The translations under genes were made by a program, and so were the position numbers. Below the pieces are notes generated by a model that did not search any database, had not been told where the DNA came from, and worked only from the letters and a program-made list of their open reading frames with translations. Shown here in pieces: positions 1 to 8,001 of a stretch of 64,000 bases of DNA (position 1 is its first letter; each line of letters begins with the position of its first letter). Source of the stretch: Microbispora rosea (GTDB lineage: Bacteria; Actinomycetota; Actinomycetes; Streptosporangiales; Streptosporangiaceae); the NCBI RefSeq assembly GCF_900156315.1, contig NZ_FTNI01000009.1, positions 203,961 through 267,960 of the forward strand, written 5' to 3'.

Positions 1-252
1 CTGCCGGGCGAGTGCCGCGTCCGGGTGGACGAGCTGCACGGCGAGCTGATCGCACCGCTCGCCGACGCGCTGCGCGAGGCCGGGGCCGACCATCCGGCGC
101 TGAGGGCCGAGCTGGCGTGGGGCGTGGTGCGGGCGGGAGCCCGCCGCCTCATGCCCGACGCGGCGGCACACGACCCGGAGCCCTCGGCGGACGCGGACCC
201 GGACGACATCATCGAGATCACCCTCGACGTGCTCACCCGCGCCCTGCGCTGA
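1..252 (+). CDS. C-terminal part of a TetR-type transcriptional regulator (5' end outside window)
   Basis: The reading frame is open from base 1 and ends at a TGA, giving about 83 residues with no plausible start of its own; the GTG at 25 lies inside a continuous helix. The sequence is helical and amphipathic, with a run like AELAWGVVRAGARRL and a terminal helix ending DVLTRALR. This resembles the ligand-binding end of TetR/AcrR repressors, where a last helix of this kind follows an acidic loop. The DNA-binding half lies upstream of the window. It could instead be another helical protein; the family call rests on general character, not on a diagnostic motif. Confidence 0.45.
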   Translation: MPGECRVRVDELHGELIAPLADALREAGADHPALRAELAWGVVRAGARRLMPDAAAHDPEPSADADPDDIIEITLDVLTRALR

Positions 253-342
253 TCCCCGCACGAGCCGGGCCGGTAGACGAGCCGGCCGGTGCCTGAGAGC
301 GGCGTCGTCCCGCGCCGTTTCCTGCCGCTGTCACCCGAGCCG

Positions 343-414
343 TGACATTGCCATGACATCACCGGGATGCACAATGACGTCATTCACGATTGACGTGACG
401 TCAGAGTGGCGTCA
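343..414. promoter_or_regulatory. Helically phased operator array of TGACGTCA-like sites
   Basis: Five 8-bp elements of the form TGACrTCA start at 343 (TGACATTG), 354 (TGACATCA), 375 and 396 (both the perfect palindrome TGACGTCA) and 407 (TGGCGTCA). The spacings are 11, 21, 21 and 11 bp, that is one or two helical turns, so all sites sit on one face of the DNA. The array overlaps the promoter and stops 10 bp before the ribbon-helix-helix gene. Tandem phased sites are typical targets of ribbon-helix-helix dimers, so autoregulation by the next gene is the natural inference. Confidence 0.7.
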
Positions 415-418
415 TAGT
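390..418 (+). promoter_or_regulatory. Vegetative-type promoter, probably giving a leaderless mRNA
   Basis: TTGACG at 390-395 and CATAGT at 413-418 are separated by 17 bp. The expected start of transcription, about 7 nt after the -10 element, falls on or beside the ATG at 425. No purine-rich ribosome binding site precedes that ATG, which fits leaderless translation. Two operator elements of the array lie inside this promoter. Confidence 0.6.
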
Positions 419-424
419 TGAGCC

Positions 425-982
425 ATGGATCTGATGCCGTACGTCGAGAACCTCCGCCGTCAGCTCGCCGTCGCCGCCGAGGCGGGCGGGCCCGACGCCC
501 GCGCGCTTGCCGAACGCCTCACGAGCGCCCTCGAATCGGCGACCAGGCTCACCCTGCTGGAGGCGCTGTCGGCGGCGGCGGACGAGATCACCCGTGATCT
601 CGCACCGGGATCGGTCGACGTGCGGCTGCGCGGCGGCGACCCGGCGTTCGTGGTGACGCCACCGCAGCCGGGCCCGTCGCCGGAGGGCACGACCGGCGGG
701 ACGGAACCCGCGCCGCCGGCAGCACCGCCCGGAGCACCGGAGGCCGTCCCGCCCGCCGGTCTGTCGTCCGGCGAGGAGGGCGGCACCGCGCGGGTCACCC
801 TGCGGCTGCCCGAGCACCTCAAGGTGCGGGTGGAGGAGGCGGCCGCCCGGCAGGCGATCTCGGTCAACGCCTGGCTGGTCCGCGCCGTCTCCGCCGCGTT
901 CGAGCCGGGCGCCGGTAGTGGTCCCGCCGACCGGCCGCAGCAGCCCCGCAGCGGGCGCAGCTACACCGGCTGGGTGCGCTAG
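425..982 (+). CDS. Ribbon-helix-helix (Arc/HicB-like) DNA-binding protein
   Basis: This 185-residue protein has three parts. Residues 1-75 form a helical segment rich in Ala, Leu and Glu; about 75-118 is a flexible Pro/Gly/Thr linker; about 119-155 is a ribbon-helix-helix domain. In the last, the strand ARVTLRLPEHL is followed by helices RVEEAAARQAISVNAWLVRAV, with the SVNAWL turn typical of HicB-type and Arc-type antitoxins and repressors. The tail ends in GRSYTGWVR. It leads an apparent operon with a DUF4097 protein and a DrrAB-type exporter. No HicA-like toxin is adjacent, so a stand-alone regulator is more likely than an antitoxin. Its probable operators are the phased sites just upstream. 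Confidence 0.7.
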   Translation: MDLMPYVENLRRQLAVAAEAGGPDARALAERLTSALESATRLTLLEALSAAADEITRDLAPGSVDVRLRGGDPAFVVTPPQPGPSPEGTTGGTEPAPPAAPPGAPEAVPPAGLSSGEEGGTARVTLRLPEHLKVRVEEAAARQAISVNAWLVRAVSAAFEPGAGSGPADRPQQPRSGRSYTGWVR

Positions 983-1068
983 CGGCGCCCGGCCTCGTCA
1001 CCCGCCACCACTCTTCGCCCGGCCCCGAGGCCGGGATGTTCCACCGGACCCGTGAGGAGGGCTCCGCC

Positions 1069-1914
1069 ATGCCTGCTTTCGACACCCCCGAGCCGATCAT
1101 CGCCGACATCCAGATCTACATGGGCCAGGTCCGCGTGCACGCGAGCGACCGCGCCGACACCGTGGTGGAGGTGCGCCCCAGCACCCCGTCCAGCGAGGCG
1201 AGCGTGCAGGCCGCCGAGCGGATCATCGTCGAGTTCTCCGCCGGACGGCTGCTGATCAAGGACCCCAAGCCCAAGGCCCTGCGATACCTGCTGCCCTGGC
1301 GCGGCTCCATCGAGGTGACCGTCGAACTGCCCGCCGGCTCCCGCGTCGAGCTCCAGGGCGCCGCGGAGCTCATCGCCACCGGCCCGCTCGGCCAGACCGT
1401 CCTGCAGAGCTCGTACGGCGACCTGCGCCTGGAGGAGACCGGCCCCCTGGAGATCAAGGCGTCGTACGGCGACATCTCCGTCGACCGGGTGATCGGCCCC
1501 GCAGAGGTGACCACCTCCACCGGGACGATCCGGATCGGAACCATCGACGGCCCCGGCGCGCTGAGAACCTCCACCGGCGCCATCACCCTCGGCGAAGCGG
1601 CCGGTGACCTGCAGCTGAAGACCGCCCACGGTGACATCATCGTCGACCGCGCGCAGGCCGGCCTCACCGCCAGGACCGCGCACGGCGGGATCCGGGTGCA
1701 CGCGGCGGTGAGCGGCGCCATGCGCCTCGAGACCGGCTACGGCAAGGTCGGCGTCGGCATCACCGAGGGCACGGCCGCGTGGCTGGACCTGCACTCCAAG
1801 AACGGCGTGGTGCGCAACACCCTCGACGCCGCGGAAGGCCCCGAGACCACCGACAGGGTCGTCGAGGTGCACGTGAACACCAACTGGGGCGACGTCGACA
1901 TCCACCGGTCCTGA
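1069..1914 (+). CDS. DUF4097 beta-strand repeat protein
   Basis: The 281-residue product is almost entirely beta-repeat: recurring units such as LQSSYGDLRLEETGPLEIK, ASYGDISVDRV, TSTGTIRIG, TAHGDIIVDR and TAHGGIRVHA, each with a turn Y/H/T-G followed by a short strand. This is the DUF4097/DUF4098 right-handed repeat seen in many actinobacterial proteins of unknown biochemical role. There is no signal peptide or membrane segment. The ATG at 1069 is preferred over an in-frame upstream ATG because GAGGAGGG lies 8-15 nt before it and the family sequence starts there. The gene sits between the RHH regulator and an ABC exporter and is probably co-transcribed. Confidence 0.75.
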   Translation: MPAFDTPEPIIADIQIYMGQVRVHASDRADTVVEVRPSTPSSEASVQAAERIIVEFSAGRLLIKDPKPKALRYLLPWRGSIEVTVELPAGSRVELQGAAELIATGPLGQTVLQSSYGDLRLEETGPLEIKASYGDISVDRVIGPAEVTTSTGTIRIGTIDGPGALRTSTGAITLGEAAGDLQLKTAHGDIIVDRAQAGLTARTAHGGIRVHAAVSGAMRLETGYGKVGVGITEGTAAWLDLHSKNGVVRNTLDAAEGPETTDRVVEVHVNTNWGDVDIHRS

Positions 1915-1942
1915 CCTCCGAACACGATTGAGGAGACCCCCT

Positions 1943-2917
1943 ATGAGCGACGCGATCACGGCCGAAGGACTGGTCAAGAGATACGGCGAGGTGACCGCTC
2001 TCGACGGGCTGAGCTTCACCGTCCCGCGAGGGACGGTGCTCGCCCTGCTCGGCCCGAACGGCGCCGGCAAGACCACGACGGTGCGGGTCCTGACCACCCT
2101 GCTGCGTCCCGACGGCGGCCGCGCCACCGTCGCCGGCTACGACGTCGTCGGCGACGCCCGGCGGCTGCGCTCGTCCATCGGACTGTCCGGCCAGTACGCC
2201 GCCGTCGACGAGCACCTGACCGGCGCCGAGAACCTGGAGATGATCGGGCGGCTTTACCACCTGGGCGCGAAGCGCAGCAAGGCCCGCGCCCGCGAGCTGC
2301 TCGAACGCTTCGACCTCACCGACGCGGCCAACCGCCCGGTGAAGGGCTACTCCGGCGGCATGCGCCGCCGCGTCGACCTCGCCGGCGCCCTGGTCGCCGA
2401 CCCGCCGGTGCTGTTCCTGGACGAGCCCACCACGGGGCTGGACCCCCGCGCCCGTGCCGCGTTGTGGGACACCATCTCGGAGCTCGTCGCGGCGGGCAGC
2501 ACGCTGCTGCTCACCACCCAGTACATGGAGGAGGCCGACCACCTCGCCGACCAGATCATGGTGGTCGACCACGGCCGCGCCATCGCCCGCGGCACCGCCG
2601 ACGAGCTCAAGGACCAGGTCGGCGGCAGCCGCATCGAGCTGACCGTGACCGACGCCGCCGAGTTGGAGACCGCCCGGCAGGCCCTCGCCCGGTTCGCCGC
2701 CGGCGCCGTGCGGACCGTGCCGGAATCGCTCCAGATCACCGTCGCGGTCACCGACGGTCCCGAGTCGCTGCGCCAGGTCCTCGGCCTGCTCGCCGACGCC
2801 GGAGTGCGGGTGCGCGACGCCGGCCTGCGGCGGCCCACCCTCGACGACGTCTACCTCACCCTGACCGGGCACCAGGCGTCCGGCACCGACCCCCAGGCCC
2901 GGGAGGCCACCCGATGA
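1943..2917 (+). CDS. ABC transporter ATP-binding protein, daunorubicin-resistance DrrA type
   Basis: The 324-residue ATPase shows Walker A GPNGAGKTT, signature YSGGM, Walker B LFLDEPTTGLDP and a switch His after LLTTQYMEEAD, all in the usual order. The C-terminal 90 residues carry the extension typical of DrrA-type exporters, ending near RRPTLDDVYLTLTG. It should energise efflux with the downstream permease, its stop overlapping that start (ATGA). The start at 1943 follows AGGAG at 1931-1935. The substrate cannot be read from sequence; hydrophobic drugs or lipids are usual for the family. It lies in the RHH/DUF4097 operon. Confidence 0.92.
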   Translation: MSDAITAEGLVKRYGEVTALDGLSFTVPRGTVLALLGPNGAGKTTTVRVLTTLLRPDGGRATVAGYDVVGDARRLRSSIGLSGQYAAVDEHLTGAENLEMIGRLYHLGAKRSKARARELLERFDLTDAANRPVKGYSGGMRRRVDLAGALVADPPVLFLDEPTTGLDPRARAALWDTISELVAAGSTLLLTTQYMEEADHLADQIMVVDHGRAIARGTADELKDQVGGSRIELTVTDAAELETARQALARFAAGAVRTVPESLQITVAVTDGPESLRQVLGLLADAGVRVRDAGLRRPTLDDVYLTLTGHQASGTDPQAREATR

Positions 2918-3717
2918 ACGCGCTCACCATGCCCATCGCCGACGGCTGGACCATCGCCAGGCGCAACACCCGGAAGATCAGGCGCTCGCCCGACCTGCTC
3001 GGCTCCGCGATCATGTTTCCGATCGTGTTCGTGCTGATGTTCGCCTACGTCTTCGGCAGCGTCATCGACGTCCCGGGGATGTCCTATCGGGAGTTCCTGC
3101 TCCCCGGCATCTTCGTCCAGGCCGTGCTCGTGAGCGCGCAGGTCACGGGCTACACACTGACCCTGGACCTGCAGAAGGGGATCTTCGACCGGTTCCGCTC
3201 GCTGCCCATGGCCCCGTCCGGGGTGCTGATCGGCCAGACCGTCAGCGACCTGCTGATGAACCTCGCCAGCCTGGTCGTCATGGCGGTGATGGGACTGATC
3301 GTCGGCTGGCGGGTGCACACCGCGCCGCACGAGGCCGTCCTCGGCTTCGGGCTGCTGCTGCTGTTCGCCTACGCGTTCTCCTGGTTCACCGCGACCGTCG
3401 CGCTGGCGCTGCGCACCCCGGAGAGCTTCAACAACATCGCCACCACGCTCTCCTTTCCACTAATGTTCGTCTCCAACGCCTTCCTCGACAGCTCCGATCT
3501 GCCTGCGCCGCTCCGCGTCGTCGCCGAGTGGAACCCCGTCTCGACCATCACCCAGGCCGCGCGTGAGCTCTTCGGCAACACCAGCGCCGCGATGAAGACC
3601 GCGGACGCCTGGCCCCTGCAGCACGCCGTTCCCGCGTCGCTGCTCTGGATCGCCGTCATCCTGGTCGTGTTCATCCCGCTGGCGACGCGCCTCTACAAGA
3701 AGGCCGTCAGCGCCTGA
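2914..3717 (+). CDS. ABC-2 type exporter permease, DrrB type
   Basis: The 267-residue membrane protein has about six hydrophobic segments, beginning with SAIMFPIVFVLMFAYVFG and ending with a segment before ATRLYKKAVSA. The YREFLLPGIFVQ stretch and the conserved ...FRSLPMAPSG region are typical of ABC-2/DrrB permeases. The start ATG overlaps the stop of the ATPase gene by 4 bp, indicating translational coupling and a 1:1 transporter complex in the cytoplasmic membrane. No terminator is evident in the short gap before the convergent methyltransferase gene. Confidence 0.92.
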   Translation: MNALTMPIADGWTIARRNTRKIRRSPDLLGSAIMFPIVFVLMFAYVFGSVIDVPGMSYREFLLPGIFVQAVLVSAQVTGYTLTLDLQKGIFDRFRSLPMAPSGVLIGQTVSDLLMNLASLVVMAVMGLIVGWRVHTAPHEAVLGFGLLLLFAYAFSWFTATVALALRTPESFNNIATTLSFPLMFVSNAFLDSSDLPAPLRVVAEWNPVSTITQAARELFGNTSAAMKTADAWPLQHAVPASLLWIAVILVVFIPLATRLYKKAVSA

Positions 3718-3747
3718 CCACCCGCGCCGGCGACGGGCCCGGCCCGG

Positions 3748-4572
3748 TCAGGGCTTGCGGGCGACGGCCCCCAGGATGCCGGAGTCGCCCGGGTCCGCCG
3801 GCACCTCCCACGGGACGTCGGGCCGCCACGCCTGAACGGGGACCAGGCCGGGCTCCAGGATCTCCAGCCCGTCGAAAAAGGACGCGATCCGCGCCAGGGA
3901 CCGGCCCGCAAGCCCGCCGGACGAGGTCGCCGAGTAGACCTGCTTACTCGCCTCGACGACCTCCTCCTGGATGTCGCCCTTGTAGATGTGCGACAGCACC
4001 AGGTGGCCGCCCGGGACCAGCCGTTCCCGGATCTCCGCCACGGTGCGGGCGGCGGTCTCGTCCTCGGTCACGAAGTGCAGCACCGAGACCAGGAGCACGG
4101 CGAACGGCCGGGTGAAGTCGATGTGGGCCCGCACCTCCGGGTCGTCGAAGATGGCGCCGGGGTCGCGCAGGTCGCCGCTCATGACGATCGTGTCCGGGTT
4201 GTCGGCCAGCAGCGCCCGCGCGTGGACGAGGACGACCGGGTCGTTGTCCACGTACACGACGCGCGAGCCCGGGGCGTGCCGCTGCGCGACCTGGTGGACG
4301 TTCTCCTGGGTGGGCAGCCCGGCGCCGATGTCGATGAACTGGGTGACGCCCGACTCGGCCAGCTGCCGCACGGCGCGGCCGAGGAAGCCGCGGTTCTCCC
4401 GGGCGATCTCCCGCCCGTCGTTGCCCATCTGGCGGCCGATGGCGAGCATCTTCTCCGCGGCCTCGCGGTCGGACGGGAAGTTGTCCTTGCCGCCCAGGTA
4501 GTAGTCGTACATCCGGGCGACGCTGGGGACGGCGGGATCGATGCCCGCCGGTGCGTATCCGAAGTCGTCCAT
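3748..4572 (-). CDS. DUF574-type S-adenosyl methyltransferase (paralogue 1)
   Basis: This 274-residue protein belongs to the actinobacterial SAM-dependent methyltransferase family PF04672. Visible hallmarks are the N-terminal PSVARMYDYYLGGKDNFPSD block, the SAM-binding FIDIGAGLPTQENVHQVAQ strand-loop, VVYVDNDPVVLVHARALL, and an acidic DLRDPGAI stretch. The true substrate of the family is not established. The start at 4572 is chosen because it follows a strong GAGGAGGGG and begins just before the family-conserved region; an in-frame ATG further upstream would add an unconserved extension. A second copy lies at 13806-14615 with the same motifs. The gene is transcribed toward the drrB-like gene. 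Confidence 0.85.
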   Translation of the reverse strand: MDDFGYAPAGIDPAVPSVARMYDYYLGGKDNFPSDREAAEKMLAIGRQMGNDGREIARENRGFLGRAVRQLAESGVTQFIDIGAGLPTQENVHQVAQRHAPGSRVVYVDNDPVVLVHARALLADNPDTIVMSGDLRDPGAIFDDPEVRAHIDFTRPFAVLLVSVLHFVTEDETAARTVAEIRERLVPGGHLVLSHIYKGDIQEEVVEASKQVYSATSSGGLAGRSLARIASFFDGLEILEPGLVPVQAWRPDVPWEVPADPGDSGILGAVARKP

Positions 4573-4686
4573 ACGTCGCCCCTCCTCGGTGGGATCGCTC
4601 CCACGATGCCGTACGACGAAGATCATCCCCCGAGATTCACCCGCGGGCAACAGGGCAGCGCCATGACGACGACCTCAGGAGGACGC

Positions 4687-5064
4687 ATGACACCACGCAT
4701 GACCCTGACGGCGGCGGTGCTCGACGCACCCGACGCACGCGAGCTGGCGCTCTTCTACCAGCGGCTGCTGGGCTGGCCGATCGGCGACGACGAGCCCGGA
4801 TGGGTGACGCTGCGCCCGCCCGGCGGCGGGACCGGCCTGTCGTTCCAGACCGAGAAGCGGTACGAGCGGCCCGTGTGGCCCGCGGCGTCCGGGGAGCAGC
4901 AGATGATGCTCCATCTGGACATCGAGGTGGACGACCTCGGCACGGCCGGGGCCCACGCCGTCGAAGCGGGCGCGACCCTCGCCGGCCACCAGCCGCAGGA
5001 CGACGTGCGGGTCTACCTCGATCCGGCGGGACACCCGTTCTGCCTGTGGATCAGGACGGGCTGA
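4687..5064 (+). CDS. VOC-superfamily (glyoxalase/bleomycin-resistance-like) protein
   Basis: About 125 residues cover two beta-alpha-beta-beta-beta units: one starting TLTAAVLDAPDARELALFYQRLLGWP, the other around MMLHLDIEVDDLGTAG and ending DPAGHPFCLW. The pairing of an ELALFY helix with a C-terminal DPAGHPFCL strand is typical of the VOC fold that binds metal or small ligands. The reaction is unknown. AGGAGGA at 4677-4683 supports a start at 4687 or, with longer spacing, at 4699; an ATG at 4663 is also in frame. It is divergent from the DUF574 gene, sharing about 110 bp of intergenic DNA. Confidence 0.75.
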   Translation: MTPRMTLTAAVLDAPDARELALFYQRLLGWPIGDDEPGWVTLRPPGGGTGLSFQTEKRYERPVWPAASGEQQMMLHLDIEVDDLGTAGAHAVEAGATLAGHQPQDDVRVYLDPAGHPFCLWIRTG

Positions 5065-5177
5065 CCGGCACCCTGATGATCTGGCGGCGAGGAAGGCGGG
5101 CGTGTGAAAGCGGATTAATGCGGGCGACACTCCACAGACGGTGACCGCGTAACAACGCCTGGTCAGACTTCCGGGGT

Positions 5178-6020
5178 ATGAGCGAACCGAGAAATGCCGC
5201 CGACGGGGGCGGTCACGCGTCTCCCGGCCCGCATCCCCGGCACCCGCATCACCGGCGATCCTGGCGGCGGGAGGTCGCGGAGCTTGCCGCGCTCTTCCTC
5301 GCCGTCGGCCTCGCCCACGTGCTGACCACCCTGCTCGGCCACCGGGACCCCGGCCCGGTGGTCCTCGTCGGCCTCGGCCTGGCGCTGATCCTCGGCTCGG
5401 CCGTGCACCGGCGGCTGTCGGCGCCGGGAGCCGTACGGCCACGCCTGCGGGTCAGGGCGGAGCAGCCCACGAGCCTGTGGCGGGTGCGCGCCAGGGTCGC
5501 CGAGCGCCCCGGCCGCCTCGCCGCGCTCGCCGGGGCGTTCGCCCGGCTGCGCTGCAACATCCTCGCCCTGCAGATCGCGCCCGCCGGGAGCGCGTCGACG
5601 CTGCCGGAAGGCGGCGACGCCCTGGACGAGTTCATCGTCGAGGCCCCGGCCTCCCTGACGCCCCTCGACCTGTGGCGCGCGGTCGACCGGGCCGGCGGGG
5701 CGGACGCCGTCATCGTTCCCGCCCAGGTCAGGGACCTCATCGACCCCGGCATCCAGGCCCTGCTGCTGGGCCGGCGCGTACGCGACGACCCGGGCGAGCT
5801 GGTCGCGGCCATGACCGAGTTGCTGCGCACGGCGGACATCGGCAGACCGGGACCGGGCGAGCCCGCTCCCGGGGAAGGGCCGACCGTGATGATCATCCCC
5901 GTGCCCGGCGGCGGCGTGCTGGTGGCGCGGCGGCCGGACCTGCCGTTCACGCCGACCGAGACGGCGCGGGCCGCCGCGCTGGCCGCGGCGGCCCGGCACC
6001 GTCAATGGGCGGACGAGTGA
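5178..6020 (+). CDS. Membrane-anchored ACT-domain protein
   Basis: The 280-residue protein begins with a His/Pro/Arg-rich tail, then two hydrophobic helices (about residues 37-75, including ALFLAVGLAHVLTTLLG and PVVLVGLGLALILGSA) and a cytosolic part. Residues about 98-170 look like an ACT domain: LWRVRARVAERPGRLAALAGAFARL, followed by strands around CNILALQI and FIVEAP. ACT domains usually bind amino acids to regulate an enzyme, so a membrane-bound sensor is plausible but unproven. No enzyme partner is adjacent. The C-terminal 70 residues are unrecognised. The start is ATG with only a weak GGGG before it. Confidence 0.65.
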   Translation: MSEPRNAADGGGHASPGPHPRHPHHRRSWRREVAELAALFLAVGLAHVLTTLLGHRDPGPVVLVGLGLALILGSAVHRRLSAPGAVRPRLRVRAEQPTSLWRVRARVAERPGRLAALAGAFARLRCNILALQIAPAGSASTLPEGGDALDEFIVEAPASLTPLDLWRAVDRAGGADAVIVPAQVRDLIDPGIQALLLGRRVRDDPGELVAAMTELLRTADIGRPGPGEPAPGEGPTVMIIPVPGGGVLVARRPDLPFTPTETARAAALAAAARHRQWADE

Positions 6021-6046
6021 GCTGATCCGGACGGGCGCGCCGATCC

Positions 6047-6910
6047 TCAGCCCGCCGCGTCGAGCCGGCCCAGCTCCTCGGGCGACAGCTCCAGGTCCAC
6101 CGCCTTCACCGAGTCGAGGATCGTCTCCGGCCGCGACGAGCCGGGGATCGGGATCACCACCGGTGCCTTGGCCAGCATCCAGGCCAGGCACACCTGCTGC
6201 GGGCTCACGTCGTGGGCCCGCGCCACCTCCGCGAACGGCGCGAAGCGCGAGCCCAGCTCGCCCGCCTGGGAGATGCCGCCGAGCGGGCTCCAAGGCAGGA
6301 ACGCGATGCCCATCTCCGCGCACAGCTCCAGCTCCGGCTCGCTGGAGCGGAAGGACGGGGAGAACTGGTTCTGCACGCTGACCAGACGGCCGCCGAGGAT
6401 GTCGTTGGCCTGGCGGATCTGCTCGGGGTTCGCGTTCGAGATGCCGGCGTAGCGGATCTTGCCCGCGTCCAGCAGGTCGCGGATCGCCCCGACCGAGTCC
6501 GCGTACGGCACCCGCGGGTCGGGCCGGTGGAACTGGTAGAGGCCGATCGCGTCGACGCCCAGCCGCTTGAGCGAGGCGTCGCACGCCTGCTTGATGTAGT
6601 CCGGCGAGCCGTTGAGCGTCCACGAGCCGTCACCCGGACGCAGGTGGCCGCCCTTGGTGGCGACCAGCACGTCCGAGGTGTCGCCGTCGTAGCTCGCCAG
6701 CGCCTTGGCGATCAGCGTCTCGTTGTGGCCCACCTCGTTCGCGTGGAGGTGGTAGGCGTCGGCAGTGTCGATGAGCGTCACCCCGGCGTCCAGGGCCGCG
6801 TGGATGGTCGCGATGGAGCGCTGCTCGTCGGGCCGCCCCTCGATGGACATCGGCATGCCCCCGAGACCGATCGCGCCGACCTGCACGTCGCCGATGCGGC
6901 GAGTCCGCAT
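6047..6910 (-). CDS. Aldo/keto reductase
   Basis: The 287-residue (alpha/beta)8 barrel enzyme carries the NADPH-dependent aldo-keto reductase tetrad: Asp in LIDTADAYH, Tyr four residues on, Lys in VATKGG and His in YQFHRPD. The cofactor-binding end PIPGSSRPETILDSVKA is also present. It is close to the oxidoreductase subgroup annotated as YajO/YakC-like or pyridoxal reductase-like. The substrate is unknown. It is transcribed divergently from a LysR gene, and a 23-bp inverted repeat lies 22 nt from its start codon, so control by that LysR protein is likely. Confidence 0.88.
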   Translation of the reverse strand: MRTRRIGDVQVGAIGLGGMPMSIEGRPDEQRSIATIHAALDAGVTLIDTADAYHLHANEVGHNETLIAKALASYDGDTSDVLVATKGGHLRPGDGSWTLNGSPDYIKQACDASLKRLGVDAIGLYQFHRPDPRVPYADSVGAIRDLLDAGKIRYAGISNANPEQIRQANDILGGRLVSVQNQFSPSFRSSEPELELCAEMGIAFLPWSPLGGISQAGELGSRFAPFAEVARAHDVSPQQVCLAWMLAKAPVVIPIPGSSRPETILDSVKAVDLELSPEELGRLDAAG

Positions 6911-6931
6911 AAGAAGATCCCCCTTCGAAGT

Positions 6932-6954
6932 GACACAGATCAGAGTTCTGTGTC
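6932..6954. promoter_or_regulatory. Inverted repeat, probable LysR operator
   Basis: GACACAGA at 6932-6939 and TCTGTGTC at 6947-6954 are perfect 8-bp arms separated by 7 nt. The site lies in the 117-bp gap between the divergent aldo-keto reductase and lysR genes, close to the former. Its size and place fit a LysR dimer recognition site, although the exact T-N11-A pattern is not strict. It could form a hairpin, but no T-run follows on either strand. Confidence 0.6.
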
Positions 6955-7027
6955 CTATCCTGCGGATTCGGCATTAAGCCGTCCAACAGAAGATTCCGAT
7001 CGCATTGAGCAGCGTGGGTGATAAGCG

Positions 7028-7900
7028 GTGGAGTTGCGGCAGCTCAGGTACTTCGTGGCGGTCGCCGAGGAGAGCCATTTCACACGAGCGGCTGATCGTC
7101 TGCGCATCGCGCAGTCCGGCCTGTCGGCGTCCATCCGGGCGCTCGAACGGGAGCTGGGCGCCGACCTGTTCCGGCGCAACACCCGGCAGGTGCGGCTCAC
7201 ACCCGAGGGCCGGGCGCTGCTGGTGGAGGCCAGGCGGGCGCTCGCCGCGAGCGACGCGGCCCGTGACGCCGTGGCCGCCGTCCAGGGCCTGCTGCGCGGA
7301 TCGCTGTCCATCGGCTCGCTGCAGTGCCTGCACGCGGTGAACCTGCCGGCCGTGCTCGCCGGGTTCGTGGAGTCCCATCCCGGCCTCGACATCCGGCTGC
7401 GCCACGGTGGCTCGGGCGAGCTGATCGAGCAGGTGCGCGAGGGCCGCCTCGACCTCGCCCTGGTGTCCCGTCCGGCGCACGAGCCCGACGACGTCGTGGT
7501 GACCCCCCTCGCGGCCGAGCCGCTCGTGCTGGCCTGCGCGCCGGGGCACCCGCTGGCCACGCCCGGGAAGGTGGGGCTGAAGGCGCTGCGGGGCGAGCGG
7601 TTCGTGGACTTCCCGCCCGACTGGGGCACCCGGACGCGGGCCGACGAGGCGCTCGCCGCCGCCGGCGTCGACCGCCATGTGGCCCTGGAGGTCACCGACG
7701 TCCACTCCCTGCTCGATCTCGTGGGGAACGGCCTCGGCGTCGCCCTGGTGCCCCGGTCGTTCTCCGCGAAGACCGCTCGCGTGCGCTTCCTGGAACTCGC
7801 CGACCCCGTTCCGATGTGGGAGACCGTGGCGGTGAGCGGAGCGCCCGGGGGCGCCGCGGCGGCGGCGCTGCTTGACAAAATCCACCACGCCTCACATTGA
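7028..7900 (+). CDS. LysR-family transcriptional regulator
   Basis: The 290-residue protein starts with the family helix-turn-helix, MELRQLRYFVAVAEESHFTRAADRL with AQSGLSASIRALERELGADLFRR, followed by the linker helix and a periplasmic-binding-like effector domain from about residue 90. That domain shows LSIGSLQCLHAVNLPAVL and a GDLDLALVS-like strand (EGRLDLALVSRP). The GTG start is fixed by the family N-terminus. It is divergent from an aldo-keto reductase and most likely controls it and itself. The effector is unknown. Confidence 0.9.
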   Translation: MELRQLRYFVAVAEESHFTRAADRLRIAQSGLSASIRALERELGADLFRRNTRQVRLTPEGRALLVEARRALAASDAARDAVAAVQGLLRGSLSIGSLQCLHAVNLPAVLAGFVESHPGLDIRLRHGGSGELIEQVREGRLDLALVSRPAHEPDDVVVTPLAAEPLVLACAPGHPLATPGKVGLKALRGERFVDFPPDWGTRTRADEALAAAGVDRHVALEVTDVHSLLDLVGNGLGVALVPRSFSAKTARVRFLELADPVPMWETVAVSGAPGGAAAAALLDKIHHASH

Positions 7901-7911
7901 CTTTCTAGTCA
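7896..7911. promoter_or_regulatory. TTGACT-ttct-AGTCAA inverted repeat at the end of lysR
   Basis: Perfect 6-bp arms with a 4-nt loop overlap the lysR stop codon and open an unusually AT-rich stretch (7896-7945). It may be an operator or a small terminator hairpin; the following AAAAATC is not a T-run on the plus strand. The TTGACT could also act as a -35 element. Confidence 0.4.
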
Positions 7912-7920
7912 AAAATCACC

Positions 7921-7945
7921 CAAATTGGTATATAACACGTCATAA
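7921..7945 (+). promoter_or_regulatory. Partial NsrR-like site upstream of the small CHC protein
   Basis: AAATTGGTAT at 7921-7930 is identical to the first ten bases of the operator before the flavohaemoglobin gene read on its minus strand (12476 down to 12467), and TAA continues the match. The second half of the 25-bp pattern is poorly conserved here. It lies about 57 nt before the next gene, where a promoter is expected. A half-site match of this length could be chance. Confidence 0.35.
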
Positions 7946-8001
7946 GCCTCGGGGTTCGGCCCCAGGGCCCCGAACAGCCGACGACCACGAAGGCGACTCC
8001 C

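Noticed and set aside
425..982. HicB-type toxin-antitoxin pair
   Set aside because: No HicA-like or other small toxin gene is adjacent on either side.
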